Shown piece after piece: positions 36,985 through 48,872 of a stretch of 64,000 nt of DNA; within the stretch, counting starts at the first letter, position 1, and each line of letters opens with the position of its first letter. A program made the translations under genes and the position numbers. Below the pieces are notes generated by a model, which did not search any database, was not told the origin of the DNA, and saw nothing but the letters and a program-made list of their open reading frames with translations. Source of the DNA: Macropodus opercularis (taxonomy: Eukaryota; Chordata; Actinopteri; Anabantiformes; Osphronemidae); the NCBI GenBank assembly GCA_030770545.1, contig JAUCMP010000028.1, positions 13,659,501-13,723,500 of the forward strand, written 5' to 3'.

Positions 36985-37147
36985 ATACTTACCTGGCAGG
37001 GGAGATACCATGATCAAGAAGGTGGTTCACCCAGGGCGAGGCTCAGCCATTGCACACCGGCTGTCTGACCCCTGCGAATTCCCCAAATGCGGGAATCTCG
37101 ACTGCATAATTTGTGGTAGTGGGGGACTGCGTTCGCGCTCTCCCCTC
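36985..37147 (+). ncRNA. RNU1: U1 snRNA, unit 14
   Basis: Common form. Confidence 0.97.
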
Positions 37148-37319
37148 GTCAGCTGTCAAAGACAAAAGCCTAGTCGTGAGCCACTCTGATTGCACAGAGC
37201 CTATCGGGCGCATGGCTCCGGGCAAGGGGAGGGGCCTAGCAAGCGGCGATAGCTGGGCCTTCCGTGACGGCTGTGGCTGGGAAGACGAGGGGCCTCTGCT
37301 TCGCTTTGAGGCCCGGGCC

Positions 37320-37441
37320 ATCTTCGCTCCGGTTTCTCTTCATAACGCACAAGTCTTTCGCCTTTTACTAAAGATTTCCGTGGAGAGGAACTCAAACGGG
37401 TTGAGTCAATTTTTGCTGGGCTTTGCCCCTCGGCAGAGCCG
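37320..37441 (+). ncRNA. RNU5: U5 snRNA, unit 14
   Basis: Common form. Confidence 0.94.
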
Positions 37442-38091
37442 CCAGAGTTTTGTGAAAGTAACAGAGAAATACACCGGCGTCGAGAGACGACCCCTCCCAA
37501 GTCTTTCTCGTGGCCTCGCGTTTTGTGCACGCAGAGCTGCAGAGTGTCCTGCCTGTGTCACTTTATATGCGTGAGTGTCAATCAATCAATCAATCAAACT
37601 TTATTTATAGAGCGCCACATCCCAACACAGAGTTGTCCAAGGCGCTTAACAGACAATAACACCAATAATAAACAATATTAAAACAGATAGGCATACAAGC
37701 CTATCTGTGTGAGTGTGTTTGTGGTTCGATGCTTTGAAACGCATGCGTTGCCATGTGTGGGTGTAACTTCATGTAAAACTTCATGTAAACAATATTAAAA
37801 CAGATAGGCATACAAGCCTATCTGTGTGAGTGTGTTTGTGGTTCGATGCTTTGAAACGCATGCGTTGCCATGTGTGGGTGTAACGTCATGTACGCGCGTC
37901 AGCACAGGCCCTGACGCTCAGCGGGCCTGCAGTGGATCGTCATGTGGAAGATCTGGGGGCGTGCAAGGAGAGCACGGCTGTGGGCGGTGCTAAGCACACG
38001 GCGCTTTCTCGCTGCCAGTTCAACACACTGCACCGCGACCAGCGAGGGGCGCCCAAAAGAGGCGGCCTCTGGCATCACGAGCATGCAGGTC

Positions 38092-38279
38092 ATCGCTTCT
38101 CGGCCTTTTGGCTAAGATCAAGTGTAGTATCTGTTCTTATAAGTTTAATATCTGATACGTCCCCTACCCGGGGACCATATATTAAATTGCTTTTTGGAGC
38201 AGGGAGGTGGAACAGGGGCTTGCTCCGTCCACTCCACGCATCGACCTGGTATTGCAGCGCTTCTGGGAACGGTGCACCC
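38092..38279 (+). ncRNA. RNU2: U2 snRNA, unit 15
   Basis: A for C at nt 50 (CTTATAAG), in the TATCAG segment of stem IIa that pairs with CTGATA; one stem pair is lost. Confidence 0.95.
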
Positions 38280-38585
38280 CCACACTCTGTGTTCAACGCC
38301 AAGCCATTGTCATTGCGCTCCGCTCTGTCGGGTTCACCTTCTGTCCAGCCTATGGGATTTCCTGTGGGAAAAGGCAGCAATGCATGATGGGACAAGTTTG
38401 CTCCCCTTTGGGAGAAAACAACAAGACAGAGAAAGAACAGCGACTAACGTTCGCCAGCCTTTACTGAAAAGTACAACTGGTGCAGACCGGTAGGCTCCGC
38501 AAAGCTGCCTTCTTCCCACTGTCAGCACCGTCAGTGAGCGTGGTTAGTCCCGGAGAGAGCTCCCTGAGTGCGAGCGGAGCAAGTC

Positions 38586-38748
38586 ATACTTACCTGGCAG
38601 GGGAGATACCATGATCAAGAAGGTGGTTCACCCAGGGCGAGGCTCAGCCATTGCACACCGGCTGTCTGACCCCTGCGAATTCCCCAAATGCGGGAATCTC
38701 GACTGCATAATTTGTGGTAGTGGGGGACTGCGTTCGCGCTCTCCCCTC
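38586..38748 (+). ncRNA. RNU1: U1 snRNA, unit 15
   Basis: Common form. Confidence 0.97.
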
Positions 38749-38920
38749 GTCAGCTGTCAAAGACAAAAGCCTAGTCGTGAGCCACTCTGATTGCACAGAG
38801 CCTATCGGGCGCATGGCTCCGGGCAAGGGGAGGGGCCTAGCAAGCGGCGATAGCTGGGCCTTCCGTGACGGCTGTGGCTGGGAAGACGAGGGGCCTCTGC
38901 TTCGCTTTGAGGCCCGGGCC

Positions 38921-39042
38921 ATCTTCGCTCCGGTCTCTCTTCATAACGCACAAGTCTTTCGCCTTTTACTAAAGATTTCCGTGGAGAGGAACTCAAACGG
39001 GTTGAGTCAATTTTTGCTGGGCTTTGCCCCTCGGCAGAGCCG
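38921..39042 (+). ncRNA. RNU5: U5 snRNA, unit 15
   Basis: C for T at nt 15 (CGGTCTCTC); shared with unit 16. Confidence 0.93.
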
Positions 39043-39692
39043 CCAGAGTTTTGTGAAAGTAACAGAGAAATACACCGGCGTCGAGAGACGACCCCTCCCA
39101 AGTCTTTCTCGTGGCCTCGCGTTTTGTGCACGCAGAGCTGCAGAGTGTCCTGCCTGTGTCACTTTATATGCGTGAGTGTCAATCAATCAATCAATCAAAC
39201 TTTATTTATAGAGCGCCACATCCCAACACAGAGTTGTCCAAGGCGCTTAACAGACAATAACACCAATAATAAACAATATTAAAACAGATAGGCATACAAG
39301 CCTATCTGTGTGAGTGTGTTTGTGGTTCGATGCTTTGAAACGCATGCGTTGCCATGTGTGGGTGTAACTTCATGTAAAACTTCATGTAAACAATATTAAA
39401 ACAGATAGGCATACAAGCCTATCTGTGTGAGTGTGTTTGTGGTTCGATGCTTTGAAACGCATGCGTTGCAATGTGTGGGTGTAACGTCATGTACGCGCGT
39501 CAGCACAGGCCCTGACGCTCAGCGGGCCTGCAGTGGATCGTCATGTGGAAGATCTGGGGGCGTGCAAGGAGAGCACGGCTGTGGGCGGTGCTAAGCACAC
39601 GGCGCTTTCTCGCTGCCAGTTCAACACACTGCACCGCGACCAGCGAGGGGCGCCCAAAAGAGGCGGCCTCTGGCATCACGAGCATGCAGGTC

Positions 39693-39767
39693 ATCGCTTC
39701 TCGGCCTTTTGGCTAAGATCAAGTGTAGTATCTGTTCTTATCAGTTTAATATCTGATACGTCCCCTA
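39693..39767 (+). pseudogene. RNU2: U2 snRNA 5' fragment (nt 1-75), unit 16, cut by retrotransposon D
   Basis: Same break point; both flanks are of the 1601-bp class. Confidence 0.95.
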
Positions 39768-39822
39768 TCCGGGGGGCAGAGTACTTATTTGGTGTTTGGA
39801 GCGATTTGGAGAGGTCGGGGAG

Positions 39823-41184
39823 ATGGCAGCTGGAGGATCTGCGCCTCGTGTTGGTTTGAGGAACACCATTCGGTTTCAATGGAAGGACGAGGGGAAAGAC
39901 GTGATGCCGCGAGACATCTTTTGCCGGAAGGTGATTCAGGAGCAGCTCAAGTTGACGGTATTGGATGTGTATTGCCTGCAGTGGAACCAGCAGGCAAAAT
40001 CCTATGATGTCACGCTTGCCTCAGCTGAGAAGTATCAAGTGGTGATGGTGAGCTGCAATCAGTTGGGAACTGTTGCACCTTTGTCTTTTTTCATGGTGGC
40101 AAGCCTAGACAAACCAAACTTTAGAGTGGTGACAGTACACACATTTAATCCATATGTAACAGACTTAGCACTGGGAGAGTTTTTGGGACGCTTTGCGGAG
40201 GTGGTGTCTGCTGCACGGTTTGTGAAGGACCCGTTGGGCTACTGGACAGGACGGCGACAGTTTCAAGTTTTGTTGCACGCAGACAAGGACAGTGAAGATG
40301 GCTTGAAGCACCCGCCTGCATTTTTTCAGTTGGGAGCAGACAGGGGCTACCTGTTTTACGCAAGGCAGCCGTTGTTTTGTCGGCGGTGCAAGCGGCATGG
40401 GCACGTGGAGGTGGGATGTGGGAATTTGTTTTGCAGGTACTGTGAGAGGGAGGGCCATGACACCAGCAGCTGCCCGTACAACAAGGCCTGCCACGGGTGT
40501 GGAGAATTGGGACACCTGTACAGGGATTGTCTTGGGAGGAGGAAGACTTACGGCGAGGTGGCCGGCGGAGCGAGTGGCGGGCGGAAGGAGGCGGTGGCGA
40601 AGGGACAGAGGCTCAGCTCGGAGGAGGTCGAGGGTGGAGTGGAGGAGTCGAGCAGTAATGCCAAGGAGGAGGCAGCCCGCGCTCTGCCAGAGTTGGGCGA
40701 ACCCTTGGCTGCTCTGGACCCTGAGATTCCAACTGGGAGAGTGGCGGACCAGAAGAAAGATGGCGGGCAAGAGAGGGTCGGCAGGAAGGCGCGCGGGAGA
40801 AGCAGAGGACCGGTAATGGAGGAGGAGGGCGGAGCAGAGCGGCCGGCGGTGGAGAGGGGGCCGAAGAAAAAGCAGAAGGGGGAAGTGCAACTGTCGGCGG
40901 AAGGTGAGGAGGGGACCGGCAACACAGGCGAGGGGGAGCGTGAACTGCAGGCAGAGATAGCATCGCCGCTGGAGGAGGGGCCAAGCTCGTCTTCGGGGCT
41001 GGGCTCAGCGGGGATGGAGACTTTTGATTTGGACTTTGCTCTGTCTCCTGGGCTCCTCTCGCTTCCCACCTTAGCAGAGGTGGGCCGAGAGAGGCTGGAT
41101 CGGCGAGAGGATGGAGAGCGGGGGGCCGAACGGCCTTTCTCTTGGGCAGAACAGATGGGCGATGAGGACAACTTTGGGGACTGA
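39823..41184 (+). CDS. Retrotransposon ORF1 protein with three zinc knuckles, copy D
   Basis: 453 aa, identical to copies A and B as read. Confidence 0.92.
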   Translation: MAAGGSAPRVGLRNTIRFQWKDEGKDVMPRDIFCRKVIQEQLKLTVLDVYCLQWNQQAKSYDVTLASAEKYQVVMVSCNQLGTVAPLSFFMVASLDKPNFRVVTVHTFNPYVTDLALGEFLGRFAEVVSAARFVKDPLGYWTGRRQFQVLLHADKDSEDGLKHPPAFFQLGADRGYLFYARQPLFCRRCKRHGHVEVGCGNLFCRYCEREGHDTSSCPYNKACHGCGELGHLYRDCLGRRKTYGEVAGGASGGRKEAVAKGQRLSSEEVEGGVEESSSNAKEEAARALPELGEPLAALDPEIPTGRVADQKKDGGQERVGRKARGRSRGPVMEEEGGAERPAVERGPKKKQKGEVQLSAEGEEGTGNTGEGERELQAEIASPLEEGPSSSSGLGSAGMETFDLDFALSPGLLSLPTLAEVGRERLDRREDGERGAERPFSWAEQMGDEDNFGD

Positions 41185-41268
41185 GATGGGGGAAGTTTTT
41201 ATGGTATTGTTAAATCGGGGTAGCATGTGGGGGAGTGTTTGTGAGGGAAGGGTGTTGTTTAAAGTGTC

Positions 41269-44200
41269 ATGGGGACTGTAAAGGTGGGCACTTTTAATGT
41301 AAGAGGGCTGCGCGACCCACTAAAGCGAGTGTCTGTTTTTTTGTTTTTAAAGGGATTAAGTTTGGATGTGGTTTTGTTGCAGGAAGTGCACTTGAGGGAC
41401 ACGGGGGATGCAGAGCGTTTTGGGAGGGAGTGGGGGGAGGGCAGGGCGGTTTGGAGTGTGGGGGGAGTTCACTCGTCTGGCGTGGGCATTTTGTTTGGGA
41501 GGGGGGCACAGGTGGAGCGCTCCTTTGTGGTGGAACAGGGTAGGGTGGTGGGGGCGGATTTTGAATTGGATGGGCACCGGTTCCGAGCCATTGGGGTGTA
41601 TGGGTCACAAGTTGCCGCAGACAGGCGGGCCATGGTGGAGGAACTGGTCCCCCACTGCGCCACCAACAGAACTCTGATTGTGGGGGGGGACTGGAATGAG
41701 GATGTGGGGAGTGGTTTGGAGGGGTGGTTGGCGCCTTTCCAGGTACTGGGTATGGTGAACGGGAGTCAGACGGTGCAGCCGCCGTTGGTTGACCCCACCT
41801 GGCGCAACTCCCGGGGGAACGCGAGTGTCTTGGATGGGATTTTCTTTTCACGAGCGATGGTCCTGGAGCACGGCAGACTGGCCCCCAATTTTTTTTCAGA
41901 TCACTGTGGTTTGGTTTTTACGGGGTCGGTAGGGAGCCCGGTTTATGGGCCCGGTTACTGGAGGCTGAACTGCTGCCTGCTTGAGCTGGAGGCCTTTCGA
42001 GCCCAGTGCTCAGTTTTCATAGAGGGTCTGCTGGGACTTAGGGGGTTTTACGACACAGCGGGTGAGTGGTGGGAGATGGTGAAGGGGCGTCTGAGAGGGT
42101 TTTGTATTCGGTTTTCGAGGGAAAGGGTACGGGAGAGGAGGAAGGAGGTGGAAGGGCTGCAGAGAGTGCTGGAATGGCAGCAGGTGGTGCTGAACGCGGG
42201 TGGGGTTTTAAGGGAGGAGGATGGCAAGCGCGCTGTGGCCAGCCTGAGGGCAGCATACAAGGAGCAGGCCAGGGCTTATTTGGTGGCTAGTCGTGGGGAG
42301 TTCCGGGAGTGGAACGAAGGGTGTAATGCCCGTTTTTTTGGGTCGGTTAGAGTGGCCAAAGCCCGACAGGTATTTCATGGGGTGCGTGACAGGGGGGGAC
42401 AGGTGGTGGGGGACACAGTGGGGATGGCGGAGGTGGCAGCGTGCTTCTATGAGAGCTTCCTAGGGGAGCGAGTGGTGGTAGACGAAGGAGCAGGCAATTT
42501 TGTGGATTTGGTTGGGGGGCGGGTGACCGGTGAGCAGGCTAGGGGACTGGAGGTCCCGCTAATGTTGGATGAGCTAAAGGACGCTCTTACAGGTATGAAG
42601 CGTGGCAAGGTCCCGGGGAGGGATGGGCTGCCGGTAGAGTTCTATGTGGTGTTTTGGAAGTTGTTGGGGCCAGCCTTGCTGGAGGTTTTGTCAGAGGGAT
42701 TAAGGGAGGGGAAGTGGGGGTCAATGTTTAGAGTAGGTGTGATCACATTGGTGCACAAAAAGGGTGACAGGTCAGAGTTAAAAAACTGGAGACCACTGAC
42801 CATGTTGGGGGTGGACTACAAGATCCTGGCCCGAGTCCTGGCCAGGCGACTGGGGGCGGTCCTCCCCTGTGCGGTCCACGTGGATCAGACGTGTGGTGTG
42901 GCGGGGAGGTCGGTCCACCAAAACCTCCAGCTCCTCCGTGATGTCATGTACTGGGCCGAGGATCGACAGTTGCCATTGATGGTGGTGGGGCTAGATCTGG
43001 AGAAGGCTTTCGACCGGGTGCACTGGGGGTTTTTGTTTAGAGTATTGAGGGGGATGGGGTTTGGGGAAGGGTTTGTGGGGTGGCTAGAGCACTTGTATGT
43101 CGGGGCAAGCAGTGCAGTGATGGTGAACGGGCAGCTAAGCAGAGAGTTCGCAGTGCGGTCGGGGGTGCGGCAAGGCTGCCCCTTGTCGCCGCTGCTGTTC
43201 GTGCTCTATATGGAGCCAGTTGCAGCGGCGATCAGGGCAGCCCCTGGGGTGGTGGGGGCACTGGTACCGGGTGGCGGGCTGCGGAGGACAAAGCTTTCTC
43301 AATACGCGGACGACACCACCTTGCTGCTGGGGGAAGACAGGAGTTTGGCACAAGTTTTGGGGATTTTCACGGCATTTGGTAGGGTGTCAGGATCTCAGTT
43401 GAATCTGGAAAAAAGCACGGTGAAGTTTTTTGGGAGGTGGAAGCACCGCACAGACCTTGTTGGGGAAATACCAGTCTGCCAGGGCCCAGTCAAGATTTTG
43501 GGAGTGCTTTTTGAGAACACTGGCAGTGCCGCCTTGAACTGGACAGACCGTCTGGCAAAGGTCCGTGTGAAGCTGGGACTCTGGAAGGGACGGCAGCTGA
43601 CGCTTTCGGGGAAGGTCCTCGTTTTGAAAGCTGACATACTGGCGTCTCTGCTGCACCTGGCAAATGTCTTCCCTCTGCCAAGGTGCATGCGCCGGGTTCT
43701 AGTTCGCAGCGTCTTTGATTTTGTGTGGGGGGGGGGGTACGAGTGGGTGGCACGGGGGCGTATGGTGGCTGGAGTCGGGGATGGGGGCCGGGATGTCCCA
43801 GACTTCCCCCTGAAGTTAGATGTGCTTTTCGTCACTGCGCTGCTTCGCGGGCTGACAGCAGAAGGAGCACATCCGGCTGTTTGGGGGCAGCGTTTTTTCT
43901 TTTCATATCCGGCTAGACGGCTCATAAGGTGGTCTCACCTGGTACCGAGAGCTGAGCAACTTCCGTGGTATTATGAGCATGCAGCAAGGTGGCTGAGGGA
44001 GCACCCTGAGGTTTTGCGGGACGGGGTATGGAGGGACCAGAGGAGGACATATGCGGAGGTCAGGGGGAAGGTGGCCCTGCGGCCTTTGCCTGGTATTCCT
44101 GTGGGTGTGTGGATGTCGGTGCAGCGGCCGGGTCTGGAAAATGGGCTGAGGGACCTAAATTGGCTATGCCTCCACAAGTGCCTCCCCGTGCGGGAGAAGA

Positions 44201-44616
44201 TGCACAGGCATGGGCTGTGCAGAACACCAGTGTGTCCGCGGCCACACTGCACAGAGGAGGAAACTGTACGCCACGTGATGTGGGATTGTGGGTTTGCAGG
44301 GGTGGTGTGGGCAAGAGCAGAGAAGGATTTGCAGCGTTTGGGATCAGGTGTGACTCTGACATGGGAAGTGGTGGAAAGAGGGGTGGGGGTAGTGGGCCAG
44401 CAATGGGTAGTGATAAGCCTTTTTAAAAAGGGTTTGTGGAGAGCAAGACAGGAGCTGGTGAGAGGAGGGAGGATTGCCACAGAGGGTGAAGTGGTGAGGA
44501 AGGTAGTGTGGGAGGTGCAAGAACAAGGGAGGTGGGATATAAAGAGGTGGGGGTTTCACGCGGCCAAGGAAAAATGGAAGGGGTTGTTAGGAGAAGGGGG
44601 ACAGGAGGGTACGTGA
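41269..44616 (+). CDS. Retrotransposon ORF2: AP endonuclease / reverse transcriptase, copy D
   Basis: 1115 aa, all motifs present. Private changes: Ala for Val at 205, close to the SDH endonuclease motif, and Ser for Pro at 1026. Ile at 943 as in copy A. Confidence 0.96.
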   Translation: MGTVKVGTFNVRGLRDPLKRVSVFLFLKGLSLDVVLLQEVHLRDTGDAERFGREWGEGRAVWSVGGVHSSGVGILFGRGAQVERSFVVEQGRVVGADFELDGHRFRAIGVYGSQVAADRRAMVEELVPHCATNRTLIVGGDWNEDVGSGLEGWLAPFQVLGMVNGSQTVQPPLVDPTWRNSRGNASVLDGIFFSRAMVLEHGRLAPNFFSDHCGLVFTGSVGSPVYGPGYWRLNCCLLELEAFRAQCSVFIEGLLGLRGFYDTAGEWWEMVKGRLRGFCIRFSRERVRERRKEVEGLQRVLEWQQVVLNAGGVLREEDGKRAVASLRAAYKEQARAYLVASRGEFREWNEGCNARFFGSVRVAKARQVFHGVRDRGGQVVGDTVGMAEVAACFYESFLGERVVVDEGAGNFVDLVGGRVTGEQARGLEVPLMLDELKDALTGMKRGKVPGRDGLPVEFYVVFWKLLGPALLEVLSEGLREGKWGSMFRVGVITLVHKKGDRSELKNWRPLTMLGVDYKILARVLARRLGAVLPCAVHVDQTCGVAGRSVHQNLQLLRDVMYWAEDRQLPLMVVGLDLEKAFDRVHWGFLFRVLRGMGFGEGFVGWLEHLYVGASSAVMVNGQLSREFAVRSGVRQGCPLSPLLFVLYMEPVAAAIRAAPGVVGALVPGGGLRRTKLSQYADDTTLLLGEDRSLAQVLGIFTAFGRVSGSQLNLEKSTVKFFGRWKHRTDLVGEIPVCQGPVKILGVLFENTGSAALNWTDRLAKVRVKLGLWKGRQLTLSGKVLVLKADILASLLHLANVFPLPRCMRRVLVRSVFDFVWGGGYEWVARGRMVAGVGDGGRDVPDFPLKLDVLFVTALLRGLTAEGAHPAVWGQRFFFSYPARRLIRWSHLVPRAEQLPWYYEHAARWLREHPEVLRDGVWRDQRRTYAEVRGKVALRPLPGIPVGVWMSVQRPGLENGLRDLNWLCLHKCLPVREKMHRHGLCRTPVCPRPHCTEEETVRHVMWDCGFAGVVWARAEKDLQRLGSGVTLTWEVVERGVGVVGQQWVVISLFKKGLWRARQELVRGGRIATEGEVVRKVVWEVQEQGRWDIKRWGFHAAKEKWKGLLGEGGQEGT

Positions 44617-44756
44617 TTGGGTGTGTGAGTGGGTGTGTGTTTGGTTTTTTGAAACTGTGTTTTGTGGTATTGGGGGTGGTTAAGCTGTGTAGGGTTAGAC
44701 TGATGTGTTTTGTGTGTTGAATTGTGTACAATAAAACTATTAAAAAAAAAAAAAAA

Positions 44757-44906
44757 TCTGTTCTTATCAGTTTAATATCTGATACGTCCCCTACCCGGGG
44801 ACCATATATTAAATTGCTTTTTGGAGCAGGGAGGTGGAACAGGGGCTTGCTCCGTCCACTCCACGCATCGACCTGGTATTGCAGCGCTTCTGGGAACGGT
44901 GCACCC
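44757..44906 (+). pseudogene. RNU2: U2 snRNA 3' fragment (nt 39-188), unit 16
   Basis: Same 3' junction as the other copies. Confidence 0.95.
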
Positions 44907-45212
44907 CCACACTCTGTGTTCAACGCCAAGCCATTGTCATTGCGCTCCGCTCTGTCGGGCTCACCTTCTGTCCAGCCTATGGGATTTCCTGTGGGAAAAG
45001 GCAGCAATGCATGATGGGACAAGTTTGCTCCCCTTTGGGAGAAAACAACAAGACAGAGAAAGAACAGCGACTAACGTTCGCCAGCCTTTACTGAAAAGTA
45101 CAACTGGTGCAGACCGGTAGGCTCCGCAAAGCTGCCTTCTTCCCACTGTCAGCACCGTCAGTGAGCGTGGTTAGTCCCGGAGAGAGCTCCCTGAGTGCGA
45201 GCGGAGCAAGTC

Positions 45213-45375
45213 ATACTTACCTGGCAGGGGAGATACCATGATCAAGAAGGTGGTTCACCCAGGGCGAGGCTCAGCCATTGCACACCGGCTGTCTGACCCC
45301 TGCGAATTCCCCAAATGCGGGAATCTCGACTGCATAATTTGTGGTAGTGGGGGACTGCGTTCGCGCTCTCCCCTC
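45213..45375 (+). ncRNA. RNU1: U1 snRNA, unit 16
   Basis: Common form. Confidence 0.97.
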
Positions 45376-45547
45376 GTCAGCTGTCAAAGACAAAAGCCTA
45401 GTCGTGAGCCACTCTGATTGCACAGAGCCTATCGGGCGCATGGCTCCGGGCAAGGGGAGGGGCCTAGCAAGCGGCGATAGCTGGGCCTTCCGTGACGGCT
45501 GTGGCTGGGAAGACGAGGGGCCTCTGCTTCGCTTTGAGGCCCGGGCC

Positions 45548-45669
45548 ATCTTCGCTCCGGTCTCTCTTCATAACGCACAAGTCTTTCGCCTTTTACTAAA
45601 GATTTCCGTGGAGAGGAACTCAAACGGGTTGAGTCAATTTTTGCTGGGCTTTGCCCCTCGGCAGAGCCG
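45548..45669 (+). ncRNA. RNU5: U5 snRNA, unit 16
   Basis: C at nt 15 as in unit 15. The spacer after it has AGTCTTTTTTCG instead of AGTCTTTCTCG. Confidence 0.93.
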
Positions 45670-46320
45670 CCAGAGTTTTGTGAAAGTAACAGAGAAATAC
45701 ACCGGCGTCGAGAGACGACCCCTCCCAAGTCTTTTTTCGTGGCCTCGCGTTTTGTGCACGCAGAGCTGCAGAGTGTCCTGCCTGTGTCACTTTATATGCG
45801 TGAGTGTCAATCAATCAATCAATCAAACTTTATTTATAGAGCGCCACATCCCAACACAGAGTTGTCCAAGGCGCTTAACAGACAATAACACCAATAATAA
45901 ACAATATTAAAACAGATAGGCATACAAGCCTATCTGTGTGAGTGTGTTTGTGGTTCGATGCTTTGAAACGCATGCGTTGCCATGTGTGGGTGTAACTTCA
46001 TGTAAAACTTCATGTAAACAATATTAAAACAGATAGGCATACAAGCCTATCTGTGTGAGTGTGTTTGTGGTTCGATGCTTTGAAACGCATGCGTTGCCAT
46101 GTGTGGGTGTAACGTCATGTACGCGCGTCAGCACAGGCCCTGACGCTCAGCGGGCCTGCAGTGGATCGTCATGTGGAAGATCTGGGGGCGTGCAAGGAGA
46201 GCACGGCTGTGGGCGGTGCTAAGCACACGGCGCTTTCTCGCTGCCAGTTCAACACACTGCACCGCGACCAGCGAGGGGCGCCCAAAAGAGGCGGCCTCTG
46301 GCATCACGAGCATGCAGGTC

Positions 46321-46508
46321 ATCGCTTCTCGGCCTTTTGGCTAAGATCAAGTGTAGTATCTGTTCTTATCAGTTTAATATCTGATACGTCCCCTACCCGG
46401 GGACCATATATTAAATTGCTTTTTGGAGCAGGGAGGTGGAACAGGGGCTTGCTCCGTCCACTCCACGCATCGACCTGGTATTGCAGCGCTTCTGGGAACG
46501 GTGCACCC
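46321..46508 (+). ncRNA. RNU2: U2 snRNA, unit 17
   Basis: Common form. Confidence 0.97.
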
Positions 46509-46814
46509 CCACACTCTGTGTTCAACGCCAAGCCATTGTCATTGCGCTCCGCTCTGTCGGGCTCACCTTCTGTCCAGCCTATGGGATTTCCTGTGGGAAA
46601 AGGCAGCAATGCATGATGGGACAAGTTTGCTCCCCTTTGGGAGAAAACAACAAGACAGAGAAAGAACAGCGACTAACGTTCGCCAGCCTTTACTGAAAAG
46701 TACAACTGGTGCAGACCGGTAGGCTCCGCAAAGCTGCCTTCTTCCCACTGTCAGCACCGTCAGTGAGCGTGGTTAGTCCCGGAGAGAGCTCCCTGAGTGC
46801 GAGCGGAGCAAGTC

Positions 46815-46977
46815 ATACTTACCTGGCAGGGGAGATACCATGATCAAGAAGGTGGTTCACCCAGGGCGAGGCTCAGCCATTGCACACCGGCTGTCTGACC
46901 CCTGCGAATTCCCCAAATGCGGGAATCTCGACTGCATAATTTGTGGTAGTGGGGGACTGCGTTCGCGCTCTCCCCTC
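46815..46977 (+). ncRNA. RNU1: U1 snRNA, unit 17
   Basis: Common form. Confidence 0.97.
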
Positions 46978-47149
46978 GTCAGCTGTCAAAGACAAAAGCC
47001 TAGTCGTGAGCCACTCTGATTGCACAGAGCCTATCGGGCGCATGGCTCCGGGCAAGGGGAGGGGCCTAGCAAGCGGCGATAGCTGGGCCTTCCGTGACGG
47101 CTGTGGCTGGGAAGACGAGGGGCCTCTGCTTCGCTTTGAGGCCCGGGCC

Positions 47150-47271
47150 ATCTTCGCTCCGGTTTCTCTTCATAACGCACAAGTCTTTCGCCTTTTACTA
47201 AAGATTTCCGTGGAGAGGAACTCAAACGGGTTGAGTCAATTTTTGCTGGGCTTTGCCCCTCGGCAGAGCCG
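47150..47271 (+). ncRNA. RNU5: U5 snRNA, unit 17
   Basis: Common form. Confidence 0.94.
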
Positions 47272-47921
47272 CCAGAGTTTTGTGAAAGTAACAGAGAAAT
47301 ACACCGGCGTCGAGAGACGACCCCTCCCAAGTCTTTCTCGTGGCCTCGCGTTTTGTGCACGCAGAGCTGCAGAGTGTCCTGCCTGTGTCACTTTATATGC
47401 GTGAGTGTCAATCAATCAATCAATCAAACTTTATTTATAGAGCGCCACATCCCAACACAGAGTTGTCCAAGGCGCTTAACAGACAATAACACCAATAATA
47501 AACAATATTAAAACAGATAGGCATACAAGCCTATCTGTGTGAGTGTGTTTGTGGTTCGATGCTTTGAAACGCATGCGTTGCCATGTGTGGGTGTAACTTC
47601 ATGTAAAACTTCATGTAAACAATATTAAAACAGATAGGCATACAAGCCTATCTGTGTGAGTGTGTTTGTGGTTCGATGCTTTGAAACGCATGCGTTGCCA
47701 TGTGTGGGTGTAACGTCATGTACGCGCGTCAGCACAGGCCCTGACGCTCAGCGGGCCTGCAGTGGATCGTCATGTGGAAGATCTGGGGGCGTGCAAGGAG
47801 AGCACGGCTGTGGGCGGTGCTAAGCACACGGCGCTTTCTCGCTGCCAGTTCAACACACTGCACCGCGACCAGCGAGGGGCGCCCAAAAGAGGCGGCCTCT
47901 GGCATCACGAGCATGCAGGTC

Positions 47922-48109
47922 ATCGCTTCTCGGCCTTTTGGCTAAGATCAAGTGTAGTATCTGTTCTTATCAGTTTAATATCTGATACGTCCCCTACCCG
48001 GGGACCATATATTAAATTGCTTTTTGGAGCAGGGAGGTGGAACAGGGGCTTGCTCCGTCCACTCCACGCATCGACCTGGTATTGCAGCGCTTCTGGGAAC
48101 GGTGCACCC
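47922..48109 (+). ncRNA. RNU2: U2 snRNA, unit 18
   Basis: Common form. Confidence 0.97.
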
Positions 48110-48415
48110 CCACACTCTGTGTTCAACGCCAAGCCATTGTCATTGCGCTCCGCTCTGTCGGGCTCACCTTCTGTCCAGCCTATGGGATTTCCTGTGGGAA
48201 AAGGCAGCAATGCATGATGGGACAAGTTTGCTCCCCTTTGGGAGAAAACAACAAGACAGAGAAAGAACAGCGACTAACGTTCGCCAGCCTTTACTGAAAA
48301 GTACAACTGGTGCAGACCGGTAGGCTCCGCAAAGCTGCCTTCTTCCCACTGTCAGCACCGTCAGTGAGCGTGGTTAGTCCCGGAGAGAGCTCCCTGAGTG
48401 CGAGCGGAGCAAGTC

Positions 48416-48578
48416 ATACTTACCTGGCAGGGGAGATACCATGATCAAGAAGGTGGTTCACCCAGGGCGAGGCTCAGCCATTGCACACCGGCTGTCTGAC
48501 CCCTGCGAATTCCCCAAATGCGGGAATCTCGACTGCATAATTTGTGGTAGTGGGGGACTGCGTTCGCGCTCTCCCCTC
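48416..48578 (+). ncRNA. RNU1: U1 snRNA, unit 18
   Basis: Common form; last unit of the 1601-bp class. Confidence 0.97.
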
Positions 48579-48750
48579 GTCAGCTGTCAAAGACAAAAGC
48601 CTAGTCGTGAGCCACTCTGATTGCACAGAGCCTATCGGGCGCATGGCTCCGGGCAAGGGGAGGGGCCTAGCAAGCGGCGATAGCTGGGCCTTCCGTGACG
48701 GCTGTGGCTGGGAAGACGAGGGGCCTCTGCTTCGCTTTGAGGCCCGGGCC

Positions 48751-48872
48751 ATCTTCGCTCCGGTTTCTCTTCATAACGCACAAGTCTTTCGCCTTTTACT
48801 AAAGATTTCCGTGGAGAGGAACTCAAACGGGTTGAGTCAATTTTTGCTGGGCTTTGCCCCTCGGCAGAGCCG
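48751..48872 (+). ncRNA. RNU5: U5 snRNA, unit 18
   Basis: Common form. Confidence 0.94.

Larger units (their letters stand above)
39768..44756 (+). mobile_element. Keno-like U2-specific retrotransposon, copy D
   Basis: Full length with both ORFs open; AATAAA at 44730-44735 and 15 A (44742-44756). Confidence 0.93.

Noticed and set aside
45341..45910. 189-codon frame in unit 16
   Set aside because: Extended only because of a spacer variant (AGTCTTTTTTCG); it covers U5 and spacer and is not coding.
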